From Acuticoccus sp. I52.16.1 (GTDB lineage Bacteria > Pseudomonadota > Alphaproteobacteria > Rhizobiales > Amorphaceae): a stretch of 64,000 bases of DNA. Where the stretch lies: positions 4,457,219 through 4,521,218 of the forward strand of contig NZ_CP094828.1 of NCBI RefSeq assembly GCF_022865125.1, read 5' to 3'. Positions 19,307 to 28,523 of this stretch are shown one piece after another. The notes under the pieces are model-generated. The model was not told the origin of the DNA. It searched no databases and saw nothing but the letters and a program-made list of their open reading frames with translations. Within the stretch, counting starts at the first letter, position 1. Every line of letters begins with the position of its first letter. The position numbers were made by a program, and so were the translations under genes.

Positions 19307-19326
19307 ATTTCAGAGATTTCTGAAAT
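19307..19326. promoter_or_regulatory. Inverted repeat upstream of cydA
   Basis: ATTTCAGA-GATT-TCTGAAAT, a perfect 8-bp dyad with a 4-bp spacer, 17 bp before the cydA ATG. The position suits an operator overlapping the transcript start. It does not match FNR (TTGAT-N4-ATCAA); the regulator is unknown. Confidence 0.55.
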
Positions 19327-19343
19327 TTGTGACAGATATCGAG

Positions 19344-19364
19344 TTAGAGCAATATGTCCTCTAA
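19344..19364. promoter_or_regulatory. Second inverted repeat upstream of cydA
   Basis: TTAGAG and CTCTAA separated by 9 bp, about 55 bp before cydA in an AT-rich stretch, likely in the promoter region. A binding protein cannot be named. Confidence 0.4.
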
Positions 19365-19637
19365 ACGCAACCATTATGGACGACGGTACGTGTAACGTCT
19401 TCAAGACGACCGCCCGGATATGGCATTTGCGCGATCACCGTTGCGATAGAATGCCGCATCGGCAGGCGTTCCGGCCGCCGGACCCCGGCGGTTCCGCTCG
19501 GACCGGGCGGGGACCGGGATCGGACGGGGCCGGGGACGGGGCCGGTGATCGGGTGCCGCGAGGACCGGGCGAGGCGACTACGACGAGCGGAGCGAGGCGA
19601 TGAGCGGACGGCGGACGAGCATGCGGACGACCGGGCG
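19365..19637. other. Intergenic region between divergent cydA and MBL genes
   Basis: About 270 bp. The left part is AT-rich and probably carries the cyd promoter. The right part is very GC-rich (GGGGCCGGGGACGGGGCC type). No gene is supported. Confidence 0.45.
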
Positions 19638-20408
19638 ATGACCAGCGTGCTGGAGCTTCACGTCCTGCTCGTGGGCGTGCGCTTCGTACCGCTGACGGGC
19701 GCGGGCGGTGCGGTGGAGAGCGTGCCGATCACCGCCGCCCTCGCCCGCACCCTCAATGGGACGATCCTGTTCGACACCGGGGTCGACCCGCGCCACGTGA
19801 ACGACCCGGTCCGGCGCGCGGTGATGTTCGAGGCCCGCGGCAACGACGCACCGGCGCCCATGGTCGAGCCCGGCCGGGACCTCGCCGCGCAGCTCCAACG
19901 CCTCGGCCTGGCGCCCGGCGATGTCGACCAGGTGATCCTCAGCCACCTGCACGCCGAGGCGACCGGGGCGCTGAAGTCGCTCTGCGCCGCCACGGTCGCC
20001 CTCCAGCGCGCCGAGTACGACGCGGCGTTCGCGCCGGGCGGCCCGCCCGACACCCGCTACCTGCCGCTCGACTACGACCTCCCACCCGCGCGGTTCGACC
20101 TCGTCGACGGGGACCGGGTGATGGACGAAGGGGTGACCGTCGTCGCCACTCCCGGTCACACCCGCGGCCACCAGTCGCTGATCGTGGAGGTGGGCGGGGC
20201 GGGGCCGGTTCTCCTGGTCGGCGGCGCGGGCACCTCGGCCGCCGGTATCGCCGCAGGGACGCTGCCGCCTTGTGTCGACGAGACGGCGGCGGCCCGGTCG
20301 CTCCGCCGTATCGACACGCTCGGTTGGGAGCTGGGGGCCACGGTCGTCGCCGGCGAGGACCCGGCCCTCCTGACGGCGTTGGCGCGCGGGCCGCTGTCGT
20401 TCGCATGA
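19638..20408 (+). CDS. Metallo-beta-lactamase-fold protein lacking metal ligands (AHL-lactonase-like)
   Basis: A 256-residue protein from ATG 19638. Overall order follows the N-acyl-homoserine lactonase branch of the MBL fold: TILFDTGVD (residues about 43-50), VILSHLHAEATGAL (100-112), VVATPGHTRGHQSLIVE (168-184) and VLLVGGAG (191-198). The canonical HxHxDH is HLHAEA here, losing the Asp and third His. The bridging Asp (normally LxGDA) is Gly/Ala (VGGAG) and the final His is Glu (GEDPALL). Only two or three of the metal ligands remain, so hydrolase activity is doubtful; it may bind a ligand or be regulatory. The frame is intact. The start is uncertain because no strong ribosome site precedes it. 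Confidence 0.7.
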   Translation: MTSVLELHVLLVGVRFVPLTGAGGAVESVPITAALARTLNGTILFDTGVDPRHVNDPVRRAVMFEARGNDAPAPMVEPGRDLAAQLQRLGLAPGDVDQVILSHLHAEATGALKSLCAATVALQRAEYDAAFAPGGPPDTRYLPLDYDLPPARFDLVDGDRVMDEGVTVVATPGHTRGHQSLIVEVGGAGPVLLVGGAGTSAAGIAAGTLPPCVDETAAARSLRRIDTLGWELGATVVAGEDPALLTALARGPLSFA

Positions 20409-20452
20409 GCCGTCGTTCGCATGAGCCGTCCTTCGTGTGAGCTGTCCTTCGC
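20396..20452 (+). repeat. 16-bp tandem repeat across the stop codon of the MBL gene
   Basis: GTCGTTCGCATGAGCC occurs twice exactly (20396-20411 and 20412-20427), a third copy with changes at 20428-20443 and a partial fourth. The MBL stop TGA lies in the first unit. Confidence 0.85.
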
Positions 20453-20518
20453 TTTCGCAGGGCGCTAGGAGGGCGGCGCATCCGCTCGTCGCGCCGCCGC
20501 ATCATGCCAGGAGTGAAC

Positions 20519-21520
20519 ATGCCCAATCCGGTCATCTGTGAGGTCACCCGCGGGGGGATCGTCGAATCGGTTCACCGTGGCGCCTATGCGGTGGTGGACG
20601 GCTCCGGCCGCGTCATCGCCGCCTCGGGCGATGTCGCGCGGCCGGTCTTCGCGCGGTCGGCGATGAAGCTGATGCAGGCTCTGGTGCTGGTGGAGAGCGG
20701 TGCGGCGGATGCGGCGGGGTTCGGCACCCGCGCGCTGGCGCTGGCCGGCGCGTCTCACTCCGGCGAAGCGGGGCACGTCGCGCTGGCGCAGGAGATGCTG
20801 CAGCGCGTCGGGCTGACGCAGGACGCCCTCGGCTGCGGCCCGCAATGGCCGGCCGAGGTGCGCGACGCGGCCGCCGTCCTCATGTCGCGCGGCGCGCCGG
20901 GCCGGGTCCACAACAACTGCTCCGGCAAGCATGCCGGCTTCCTCGCCACGACCCGCCACCTCGGTGCCGACGTCGCCACCTACCTCGATCCCGCGCACCC
21001 GGTGCAGCGCGCGGCGAAGGCGGCGGTCGAGAGCCTCGTGGGCGGGGTGATCGCGGGCGACTGCTGTTCCATCGACGGCTGCTCGGCGCCCACCTTCGCC
21101 ATGCCGCTGGAGGGTCTGGCGCGCGGGTTCGCCCGGCTTGCCACCGGCGCCGACCTCGCGCCGGAACGGGCGGCGGCGGCGCGCCGGCTGATGCAGGCGG
21201 CGATGGCCGAGCCCTGGCTCGTCGCCGGCACGGGCCGCCTGTGCACGGCGCTGATGCAGGCCGCTCCCGGCCACGTCTACGCCAAGACGGGGGCGGAAGG
21301 GGTCTACGTCGCCGCCTTCCCGCATTGCGGCGTGGCGCTGGCGCTGAAGTGTGACGACGGCGGCACCCGCGCGGCCGAGGCGCTCGTCGCCGCCCTCACA
21401 TTGCGCCACGGCGGGCTTCCGGACGAGGCGGCGGCGAGCGTCGCCGCCATGGCACGCCGCCCGGTCGCCGACCGCAACGGTCACGTCGTCGGCGAAATCC
21501 GCGGCGTGGTGGCGCGCTGA
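20519..21520 (+). CDS. L-asparaginase II (rhizobial type)
   Basis: A 333-residue cytosolic enzyme that hydrolyses L-asparagine to aspartate and ammonia, family PF06089 (Rhizobium etli thermolabile asparaginase type, unrelated to E. coli AnsA/B). Signatures are FARSAMKLMQAL with the catalytic Ser-x-x-Lys, LAGASHSGE, HNNCSGKHAGFL and DGCSAPTFAMP, where the paired Cys/Lys residues known to bind zinc in this class are retained. ATG 20519 is preferred over 20504 because AGGAG lies 6 nt upstream of it. Family members support growth on asparagine as nitrogen source. Monocistronic; it converges on the ABM gene. Confidence 0.9.
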   Translation: MPNPVICEVTRGGIVESVHRGAYAVVDGSGRVIAASGDVARPVFARSAMKLMQALVLVESGAADAAGFGTRALALAGASHSGEAGHVALAQEMLQRVGLTQDALGCGPQWPAEVRDAAAVLMSRGAPGRVHNNCSGKHAGFLATTRHLGADVATYLDPAHPVQRAAKAAVESLVGGVIAGDCCSIDGCSAPTFAMPLEGLARGFARLATGADLAPERAAAARRLMQAAMAEPWLVAGTGRLCTALMQAAPGHVYAKTGAEGVYVAAFPHCGVALALKCDDGGTRAAEALVAALTLRHGGLPDEAAASVAAMARRPVADRNGHVVGEIRGVVAR

Positions 21521-21546
21521 CCGGCCGCCGTGCCGCGCGCGGGGTT

Positions 21547-21861
21547 TCAGTTCACCGTCTGGATGATGTCGAAGCTCTCCAGCTCCGGGTGACCCATGTA
21601 GAGAGGCTTGTTGTCCCCCGCGCCGGCGTGTGCCTTGCGGAAGGCCTCCGAGCGCGTCCAGTCGAGGAAGGCGCTCTGCGATGCCCACACGGTATGGGAG
21701 GCGTAGAGCGTGTAATCGTCCTTCTCCGGCCCCTTGAGCAGGTGGAACTCGACGAAGCCCGGGACCTCGCCGAGGTGCGTGTCACGCCCGAGCCAGACGG
21801 CCTCGAAGTCGGCTTCGGAGCCTTTGCGGACCTGGAAGCGGTTCATGGTGATGTAGGACAA
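21547..21861 (-). CDS. Antibiotic biosynthesis monooxygenase (ABM) domain protein, heme-oxygenase-like
   Basis: From the TTG at 21861 (GGGAGG just upstream) the product is 104 residues: LSYITMNRFQVRKGSEADFEA..., then EVPGFVEFHLLKG, TLYASHTVWASQSAFLDW and AFRKAHAGAG. This order matches the single-domain ABM proteins that include IsdG-like and HmuQ-like heme-degrading enzymes of rhizobia; the conserved Asn (MNRF), Trp and His positions are present. It probably acts as a dimer in the cytosol. No heme-uptake genes adjoin, so a heme substrate is an inference. An ATG at 21846 is an alternative start. The frame extending to 21918 lacks support. Confidence 0.75.
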   Translation of the reverse strand: MSYITMNRFQVRKGSEADFEAVWLGRDTHLGEVPGFVEFHLLKGPEKDDYTLYASHTVWASQSAFLDWTRSEAFRKAHAGAGDNKPLYMGHPELESFDIIQTVN

Positions 21862-21942
21862 ATCGGCCTCCCTCGGCGCACGCTGCCTCGGCGCGCGCTG
21901 GCGCTGCGGTGTCGGCAAACCTCACCGCGCGGGTCCACTTCG

Positions 21943-22059
21943 TCAAGCGGCGGCGGAGCGGCGCGAATGGTCCAGCTCGTCCCGCGCGAGGGCGACGACG
22001 AAGCGGGCGAAGTCCCGCCGCGGCACGCTCCGGGCGAGCGCCTCGGCGCTGTCGCTCAT
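21943..22059 (-). CDS. Possible small ORF
   Basis: A 38-residue frame from ATG 22059 (AAGGGA about 6 nt upstream), between yciB and the ABM gene on the same strand: MSDSAEALARSVPRRDFARF... rich in Arg and Asp. No family is recognised and coding is uncertain; the RBS-like spacing and operon position are the only support. Confidence 0.25.
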   Translation of the reverse strand: MSDSAEALARSVPRRDFARFVVALARDELDHSRRSAAA

Positions 22060-22084
22060 GGCGTTTCCCTTCGCGGGTCGGAGG

Positions 22085-22729
22085 TCAGGCCGAATGCGCG
22101 GCCGGGTTCATCGCCGACTTGGCGCCCGCCGGCGGGCTCTCCTCCAGGCAGGCGCCGTCCTCGGTCCGCAGGTTCTCGCGGATCACCGGCCAGCTCAGCC
22201 ACAGGAAGAGGATGTTGAACGTCGGTGCGATGGTCTTGAACCAGGCCCACGCCTCGACCGACATGGTGCGCCAGATGATCTCGTTCGCAACCGCCATCGT
22301 CGTCAGGTAGACGATCATCCGCAGCGACAGGGTCCACCACGCGCCGTCGGTGAGGCGAAATCCGTCTTGCAGCGAGCGCTTCAGCAGGAGACGTCCCGTC
22401 AGCAGCCCGGCAAGGATCGCCAGCGCGCCGCCGCCGTTCACCACCGTCGCGCGAAATTGGATGTAGTCGGGATCGTCGAAGGCTATGGTCAGCGCGCCGA
22501 AAGCCGCCGCCAGGAGGACCATCCCCGCCGGGATGAACGGAAAATGCCGCTTCTCGATCCACGAATAGGCCGCGCTCGCCCCCGTCGCGACGACGAAGAG
22601 CAGCGTGGCCGCCTTGAGGTTGACGCCTTGCAGCGCCACGACGAATACGATCGCCGGGCCGATCTCGATCGCGAAGCGCTCGAAGAGCTTGCGCTTGTTC
22701 ACGCGTTGCCAGGGCGTCTTGTCTTCCAT
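22085..22729 (-). CDS. yciB: Inner-membrane protein YciB / septation protein A family
   Basis: A 214-residue protein with five to six transmembrane helices, started at ATG 22729 (GGAG upstream, MEDKTPWQRVNKRK...). Family phrases include FAIEIGPAIVFVVAL, WIEKRHFPFIPAG, DGAWWTLSLRMIVYLTTMAVANEIIWR and WAWFKTIAPTFNILFLW. YciB/IspZ proteins sit in the inner membrane and influence envelope integrity and septation; the mechanism is unresolved. The C-terminal tail (about 25 residues) is longer and polar. It is divergent from clpP (about 110 bp between starts). A longer frame to 22807 has no ribosome site. Confidence 0.9.
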   Translation of the reverse strand: MEDKTPWQRVNKRKLFERFAIEIGPAIVFVVALQGVNLKAATLLFVVATGASAAYSWIEKRHFPFIPAGMVLLAAAFGALTIAFDDPDYIQFRATVVNGGGALAILAGLLTGRLLLKRSLQDGFRLTDGAWWTLSLRMIVYLTTMAVANEIIWRTMSVEAWAWFKTIAPTFNILFLWLSWPVIRENLRTEDGACLEESPPAGAKSAMNPAAHSA

Positions 22730-22837
22730 CCGGTTTCTCCGTTCGGATGGAAGGAACGCGACCGGCCGGTGATCCGATCCCGTTTGCGTTTCGGGCCGCA
22801 CCCTCATAGATAGCGGCCAACACTCGAGAGGACGAGA

Positions 22838-23446
22838 ATGCCCCTATTTTCCCGCTTCGACGATGACGACGACGAGGACGAAGAGAAGCTGAAGAGCCAG
22901 CAGTCGATCCCTGTCGACAAGCACCTCTTCGACGCGCGGCAGGTCATGATCGTCGGCCAGATCTCGATGGACCTGGCACGCGACGTGTGCCAGCGCCTCT
23001 TGGCGCTCGCCCATGTGTCGAACGATCCGATCACCGTGATCGTGTCCTCGCCCGGCGGCCACGTCGAATCCGGCGACATGATCCACGATACGATCTCCAT
23101 GATCTCGCCGAAGGTGAATATCCTCGGCATGGGCTGGGTCGCGTCGGCCGGTGCGCTGATCTACATCTCCGTGCCGAAGGAGCAGCGCTACTGCACGCCC
23201 AACACGCGCTTCCTGCTTCACCAACCCTCCGGTGGTGCCGGCGGTGCGGCCTCTGACATCGAGATCCAGGCTCGCGAGATCCTCAAGATGCGCGAACGCC
23301 TCGAGAAGCTGTTCGTCGAGGCGACGGGCCAGCCGCTGGAGCGCATCCAGAAGGACACCGACCGTGACCACTGGATGAGCGCCGAGGAAGCGGTCGACTA
23401 CGGCCTCGTCGGCAAGATCGTGAAGCGCACGGGCGAGCTCTCCTGA
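22838..23446 (+). CDS. clpP: ATP-dependent Clp protease proteolytic subunit (ClpP paralogue)
   Basis: A 202-residue serine peptidase. The catalytic Ser lies in [12 protein letters not shown] and the His in [11 protein letters not shown]; the Asp region is [22 protein letters not shown]. The N-terminus has an acidic run ([13 protein letters not shown]) instead of the usual propeptide, and [20 protein letters not shown]. These differences from the housekeeping ClpP (which has MxASMGAFLL) place it among the alternative ClpP paralogues common in alphaproteobacteria. It presumably forms heptameric rings with ClpA or ClpX. Its TGA overlaps the ATG of the aldo/keto reductase gene by one base, so the two are translationally coupled. 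Confidence 0.92.
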   Translation: MPLFSRFDDDDDEDEEKLKSQQSIPVDKHLFDARQVMIVGQISMDLARDVCQRLLALAHVSNDPITVIVSSPGGHVESGDMIHDTISMISPKVNILGMGWVASAGALIYISVPKEQRYCTPNTRFLLHQPSGGAGGAASDIEIQAREILKMRERLEKLFVEATGQPLERIQKDTDRDHWMSAEEAVDYGLVGKIVKRTGELS

Positions 23447-24273
23447 TGGCGATGCCGACCTTCGACGTCGCCGGCGTGTCGATCCCGAAGATCGGGATCG
23501 GCACCTTCAACATGGACGGCGAGCCGGCGACCTGCGCCGTCGCCGAGGGCCTGCAGGGCGGCTATCGCCACGTCGACACCGCCGAGATGTACGGCAACGA
23601 GGTGGCCGTCGGGGAGGGGATCCGCGCCTCCGGACTGGCGCGGGACGAGATCTTCGTCACCACCAAGGTCTGGCACGATCACCTGTCCGACAGTGCCATG
23701 CAGGCCGCTTGCGAGGCCTCGCTGAAGCGCCTCGGCCTCGACCGGGTGGACCTCTATCTGATCCACTGGCCGAGCCGCGACGTCCCGGTCGCCGAGGCGA
23801 TCGCCGCGCTCAACCGCATCCACTCGCGCGGTCTCGCCCGGTCGATCGGCATCTCCAACTTCCCGACCAAGCTCATCGAGGAGGCGGTCCACGCGACCGA
23901 GGTGGAGCTCGCCGTGAATCAGGTCGAGTACCACCCGTTCATGGACCAGGGCCCGGTGATGGCGGCACTCGCCAAGCACGGCATGGGTCTCACCGCCTAC
24001 TGCCCGCTCGCCCGCGGCAAGGTGCTGGAGGACGAGACCATCGCCGGCATCGCCGCGCGCCACGACGTCACCCCGGCGGCGCTGACGCTGGCGTGGCTGA
24101 TCGGCCAGGACTCGGTGATCGCGATCCCCAAGTCCAGCTCTCCGGCGCGGCTGATGGAGAACCTCGAGGCGGTCGACGTGGTTCTGACGGCGCAGGAACG
24201 CGCGGCGCTCGACGCGCTGCGCAGCCCGGCGGGCCGCCTCGTCGATCCGGAATTCGCGCCCGACTGGGACTGA
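23446..24273 (+). CDS. Aldo/keto reductase (2,5-diketo-D-gluconate reductase-like)
   Basis: A 275-residue NADPH-dependent (beta/alpha)8 oxidoreductase. The catalytic tetrad is present: Asp in GYRHVDTAEMYGNE, Tyr in the same segment, Lys in VTTKVWHDH and His in YLIHWPS. The NADPH-binding end reads AIPKSSSPARLMENL. Closest by eye to DkgB-type AKR5 enzymes that reduce small aldehydes and methylglyoxal. It overlaps the clpP stop and is followed four bases later by the ydcF-like gene, forming a three-gene operon. Confidence 0.9.
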   Translation: MAMPTFDVAGVSIPKIGIGTFNMDGEPATCAVAEGLQGGYRHVDTAEMYGNEVAVGEGIRASGLARDEIFVTTKVWHDHLSDSAMQAACEASLKRLGLDRVDLYLIHWPSRDVPVAEAIAALNRIHSRGLARSIGISNFPTKLIEEAVHATEVELAVNQVEYHPFMDQGPVMAALAKHGMGLTAYCPLARGKVLEDETIAGIAARHDVTPAALTLAWLIGQDSVIAIPKSSSPARLMENLEAVDVVLTAQERAALDALRSPAGRLVDPEFAPDWD

Positions 24274-24277
24274 CGCC

Positions 24278-25111
<834 letters not shown>

Positions 25112-25204
25112 CCGGTGGCGTGCCCGCAGGTTGCCATGGCAAAGCGCACCGCGACATAGTCTGACCGGCCCGGACGGGGCCGCCGTTCAACCTCAGGATC
25201 GTCC

Positions 25205-25855
25205 ATGAAGTACACCATCGTCATCGGCAACAAGAACTATTCCTCATGGTCCATGCGGCCGTGGCTCGTGCTCGACCACTTCGGGTTGGCGTACGAGGAG
25301 GTGATGGTTCCCCTCGACATGCCGGAGACGCGGCCGACGATTCTCGAGCATTCGCCGGCCGGGAAGGTCCCCGTCCTGCTCGACGGCGGCTTCGCGGTGT
25401 GGGACAGCATGGCCATCATCGAGTATCTCGCCGAGCGGCACCCGGATCTTCCCATCTGGCCGGCGGAGTTGCAGGCGCGCAGCCGCGCCCGCTCGCTGGC
25501 GATGGAGATGCACGCCGGTTTCGCCGGGCTGCGGACCTCGTGCCCGATGAACCTCAAGGTCGTGAAGCGCTTCAAGCACCGCGGCGGCTCGGCCACCGCG
25601 CGCGACGTCGCCCGCTTCGAGGCGATGGTGCGCGACCGTCTGGCCCGCAGCGGCGGCCCGTTCCTGTTCGGCGAATGGACCGCGGTCGACGCGATGTACG
25701 CGCCGGTGGCCGCCCGGCTCACCGGCTATTCCTGGCCGATGGAGGGTCCCACCCGCGCCTACGTCGAGGCGGTGCAGGGTGAGGCGAGCTACCGCAAGTG
25801 GCGTGCCGCGGGCCTCGAGGAGACCTGGGTCCACCCGCGCGTCGACAAGGCCTGA
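25205..25855 (+). CDS. Glutathione S-transferase family protein
   Basis: A 216-residue cytosolic GST. N-terminal thioredoxin-like domain (1-80): MKYTIVIGNKNYSSWSMRPWL has the family Ser/Tyr region, GKVPVLLDGG the cis-Pro and WDSMAIIEYLAE the glutathione-binding Ser. The all-alpha C-terminal domain (95-205) contains RSLAMEMHAGFAGLR and FLFGEWTAVDAMYAPVAAR, the capping motif. It resembles the YfcG/beta-like bacterial GST branch. The substrate is not predictable. Monocistronic, upstream of tRNA-Val. Confidence 0.92.
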   Translation: MKYTIVIGNKNYSSWSMRPWLVLDHFGLAYEEVMVPLDMPETRPTILEHSPAGKVPVLLDGGFAVWDSMAIIEYLAERHPDLPIWPAELQARSRARSLAMEMHAGFAGLRTSCPMNLKVVKRFKHRGGSATARDVARFEAMVRDRLARSGGPFLFGEWTAVDAMYAPVAARLTGYSWPMEGPTRAYVEAVQGEASYRKWRAAGLEETWVHPRVDKA

Positions 25856-25963
25856 GGCGCCGCGCACGGGTCGAGCGCACGGCGAGGGGACTTTCCACCG
25901 AAAGGGCGGAGACGACCCCTTGCCTCCACGCCAGGAAGCTCGTATATCGCGGCCTCTGGCTGA

Positions 25964-26038
25964 GGGCGCGTAGCTCAGCGGGAGAGCATTCCGTTCACAC
26001 CGGAAAGGTCACTGGTTCAATCCCAGTCGCGCCCACCA
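25964..26038 (+). tRNA. tRNA-Val (anticodon CAC)
   Basis: A 75-nt tRNA. Acceptor GGGCGCG pairs with CGCGCCC. Anticodon stem TTCCG/CGGAA encloses TTCACAC, giving CAC. T-loop GGTTCAATCCC and encoded CCA are present. Confidence 0.95.
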
Positions 26039-26161
26039 TGTCTCCCCATCTCCGAGCTTCCCGATCTCCGAGACTTCTCGTCCCGAACCGCCTCGTCTCA
26101 TCCGCCGCCGCTCGCGACCGGTGTACGGCGCCGTGTCGGGCCGTCGGCGGCGGCACCGAGG

Positions 26162-26572
26162 TCAAACGAGCTTGGCGAGCTGCGTGATGATCTCCTCGGG
26201 CGGGGTCGGCTTCTTGATCACCGGGGCGGTGGGGTAGGACGCCCTCAGCTCTCGCTTGGTGCCGTGGCCCGTGTGGAAGACGAACGGGATCCCCCGATCC
26301 TCCAAGACATCGGCCGCCGGATAGGCGTCCTTGCCGTTGAGGTCGACGTCGAGGACGGCGACGTCGAACGAATCCTCCTGCGCCGCCAGCACCGCGTCCT
26401 CCAGCTGCGACAGTGGGCCGATCACCGTCGCACCCGCCTCCACGAAGGCCAGTTCCAGAAGCATCCCGATCAGCGATTCGTCCTCGACGAGGAGGACGCG
26501 CACGTTCTGAAGGCGAAGAGGGGGGGCGGTTTGGCCTGCCACGAGCTCGTCCGCTACAATGTCGATAATCAC
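26162..26572 (-). CDS. Single-domain response regulator paired with HWE kinase
   Basis: A 136-residue receiver. The likely start is GTG 26572, whose bases overlap the kinase TGA (GTGA), so translation is coupled to the kinase gene. Acidic pair VEDE, phospho-acceptor Asp in AVLDVDLNG, and Lys in VIKKPT are in place. The FVFHTGHG segment is shared with the regulator at 12216-12626, marking a paralogous pair. With no output domain it probably relays phosphate or controls a partner by protein contact. Confidence 0.9.
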   Translation of the reverse strand: MIIDIVADELVAGQTAPPLRLQNVRVLLVEDESLIGMLLELAFVEAGATVIGPLSQLEDAVLAAQEDSFDVAVLDVDLNGKDAYPAADVLEDRGIPFVFHTGHGTKRELRASYPTAPVIKKPTPPEEIITQLAKLV

Positions 26573-28023
26573 GCTTCCACCAGGTTTTCCGAGGGAATCT
26601 GAATCCGAATCAGGACGCCCTCCGGCGCCCATCGGCGTGCCATACGTCCGCCGAGCTGTGCAACCGAGGAACGGATCAGCCGGCCGCCGAATCCGTCGGC
26701 GGGCTCGGTCTTCGGCTGGCGATCCTCGAACGCGTAGATGAATTCCCGCCACTCCAGGCAGAAGCTGTCGTCCTGGCGGCCCCACGTGACCTCCACATGC
26801 CCGCCGGAGGGGGACCAGGCGCCGTACTTGATGGCGTTCGTCGCCAGTTCGTGGATGACGAGGCCGATCGGCGTGACCGCTTGGCGCGCCATCAGCAGGT
26901 CGGGTCCGCTCAGCTCCCAGCTGCGCAGCGCGTCCTCGTAGGGGGACAGCACCGCCTCCAGGAGGCGGTTGACCGGGATCGGTTCCATCCGGTCGCTGTC
27001 GATGCTGATGAGGTGGGCGGCCGCCAGCGCGTCGAGCCGCGCGCACAGCTTCGCGGCAGCCTGCCGCGCGTCCTTCTCCTGCTGCGCGCCGACGACGACG
27101 AGGCCGCGCAGCACGCTGAAGAGGTTCTTGAGGCGGTGGTTCAGCTCACGGTTCATCAACCGCACGTGCTCTTCCGCCTGCCGCTGCGATTCGATGTCGA
27201 CGAACGCGGTGATCGCGGCGATGATCTTGCCCTCGTCGTCGCGCAGGGGGCTGGAGTTGAGCAGCCAGCGCCGGTCGCCGTCGGCGGTGCGGTAGCGCAT
27301 CTCCTCGTTACGGGTGACGACCCCGTGCAGCAGCGCCTTGGCCGTCGGATAGTCCTCGAAGGTGTAGGGGCGGCCGTCCTCGTGCACGGCCTTGCCCTGG
27401 TCGTAGCGTTCCAGGCCGCCGGGGATCTGGAACAGGCCGGTCATTTCGCGCGCGGTGCGGTTGATGATCGGCGGCTTGCCCATCGGGTCGCGCGCGATGG
27501 AGATGCCGACCGGTGCCACCTCGATGATCGAATCGAAGAAGCTCTGTTCCATCAGCAGCTTGTGCTCCTGATCGCGCAGCTCCCGCTCGATCGCCTGGCG
27601 CCGTTCCACCTCGCGTTCCAGCTTGGCGCGCGCCTCGTGTTCGCGCGTGACGTCGATGAGCGTCTGCGCGATGGAGACGACGCGCCCGCCCTGCACCACC
27701 GGCGCCAGGTGCCAGTTGAGCCACACACGCCCGCGCGCCAGCCCGTCGTAGGGGAAGTCGACACCGGATTCGGCCTGGCCGGTGCGCACCACGCGTTCGA
27801 ACGCGGCGAGGATGCCGGCGGGCCGCGCCTCGGTGACGAAGCTCTGCAACGGCATGCCGACCATCCCGTCCGAGGCGAACGGCTCGTCCCAAAAGGTCTG
27901 GTATCGCGGGTTGTGGGTGTGGACGCGGAATGGAGTCTGCGCATCGAACAGTGCGAGCCCGGCGGGGGATAGCTCGAAAAGTTCGAAGATTTGAGCATAC
28001 TCGTTTTGGTGTTTCACCAACAT
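26569..28023 (-). CDS. PAS-domain HWE-family sensor histidine kinase
   Basis: With ATG 28023 the product has 484 residues and no membrane helices, so it is a cytosolic sensor. A first PAS-like domain (about 8-125, with NPRYQTFWDEP) is followed by a short coiled coil (EREVERRQAIERELRDQEHKL) and a second PAS (about 165-275, ending WLLNSSPLRDDEGKIIAAITAFVDI). The HWE dimerisation box reads NRELNHRLKNLFSVLRGLV. The ATPase has HELATNAIKYGAWS and EWREF in place of the usual G1, the WxE Trp-Glu being the family hallmark. Upstream sequence is AT-rich, and the longer frame to 28209 is unlikely to be coding. The ligand is unknown. Confidence 0.88.
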   Translation of the reverse strand: MLVKHQNEYAQIFELFELSPAGLALFDAQTPFRVHTHNPRYQTFWDEPFASDGMVGMPLQSFVTEARPAGILAAFERVVRTGQAESGVDFPYDGLARGRVWLNWHLAPVVQGGRVVSIAQTLIDVTREHEARAKLEREVERRQAIERELRDQEHKLLMEQSFFDSIIEVAPVGISIARDPMGKPPIINRTAREMTGLFQIPGGLERYDQGKAVHEDGRPYTFEDYPTAKALLHGVVTRNEEMRYRTADGDRRWLLNSSPLRDDEGKIIAAITAFVDIESQRQAEEHVRLMNRELNHRLKNLFSVLRGLVVVGAQQEKDARQAAAKLCARLDALAAAHLISIDSDRMEPIPVNRLLEAVLSPYEDALRSWELSGPDLLMARQAVTPIGLVIHELATNAIKYGAWSPSGGHVEVTWGRQDDSFCLEWREFIYAFEDRQPKTEPADGFGGRLIRSSVAQLGGRMARRWAPEGVLIRIQIPSENLVEA

Positions 28024-28523
28024 TACTGGCGTGATCCGGTGAATTGATCCGCAATGAGCGTGCGAATACGCAACGGCGGATGACCCGGCATTAAACTGGA
28101 TCAACCCTGAAAAACCTGCTCTGCCATAGGATCTAAAACAAGGGGAGAATTGTAATTTATCGTAAAAGTTGTGGGGTCTGCGAAACCTAGGCGAGCGCGC
28201 GGGGCGCACGATCCAAGGCTTTATGATCTATGCTGCTTTATTTCTGACGCGATCGTGATGGCCGCGCCTATCACTCCGGTTGGATCGATGCATTCTGCAG
28301 GGCCGCCCGACCGGATCGAAGAACTGGGGCGACACCGGGTGGTCCTCGGCCCCGTCGGACCGGCGATCTTCCTCGCCGGCATCGCGCCGGGCGACCTCGG
28401 CGCCGGCAACTTCATCTACTGAGCCGGCCGCGGCCCCGCCCGCTCCGGAATGACGAGGATTGCGCCGCGGACGGGGCGCAAAGTCGGCGCCGATGGCCTA
28501 AGGTCGGTGCCGGCGGGCGCTGG
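28024..28523. other. AT-richer intergenic region
   Basis: About 500 bp upstream of the kinase gene and of the cyclase pseudogene. The kinase-proximal 190 bp are clearly AT-richer than the surroundings and should hold its promoter. A 54-codon plus-strand frame (28258-28422) has no ribosome site and is not called. Confidence 0.45.

Noticed and set aside
19307..19326. FNR box upstream of cydA
   Set aside because: The dyad ATTTCAGA/TCTGAAAT does not contain the TTGAT-N4-ATCAA core.
26162..27046. Response regulator extended to 294 residues
   Set aside because: The upstream part overlaps the HWE kinase in another frame and is Arg/Gly-rich; the GTG at 26572 overlapping the kinase stop is the natural start.
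28258..28422. A 54-codon plus-strand frame
   Set aside because: No ribosome site and no recognisable sequence; lies in a promoter-like region.
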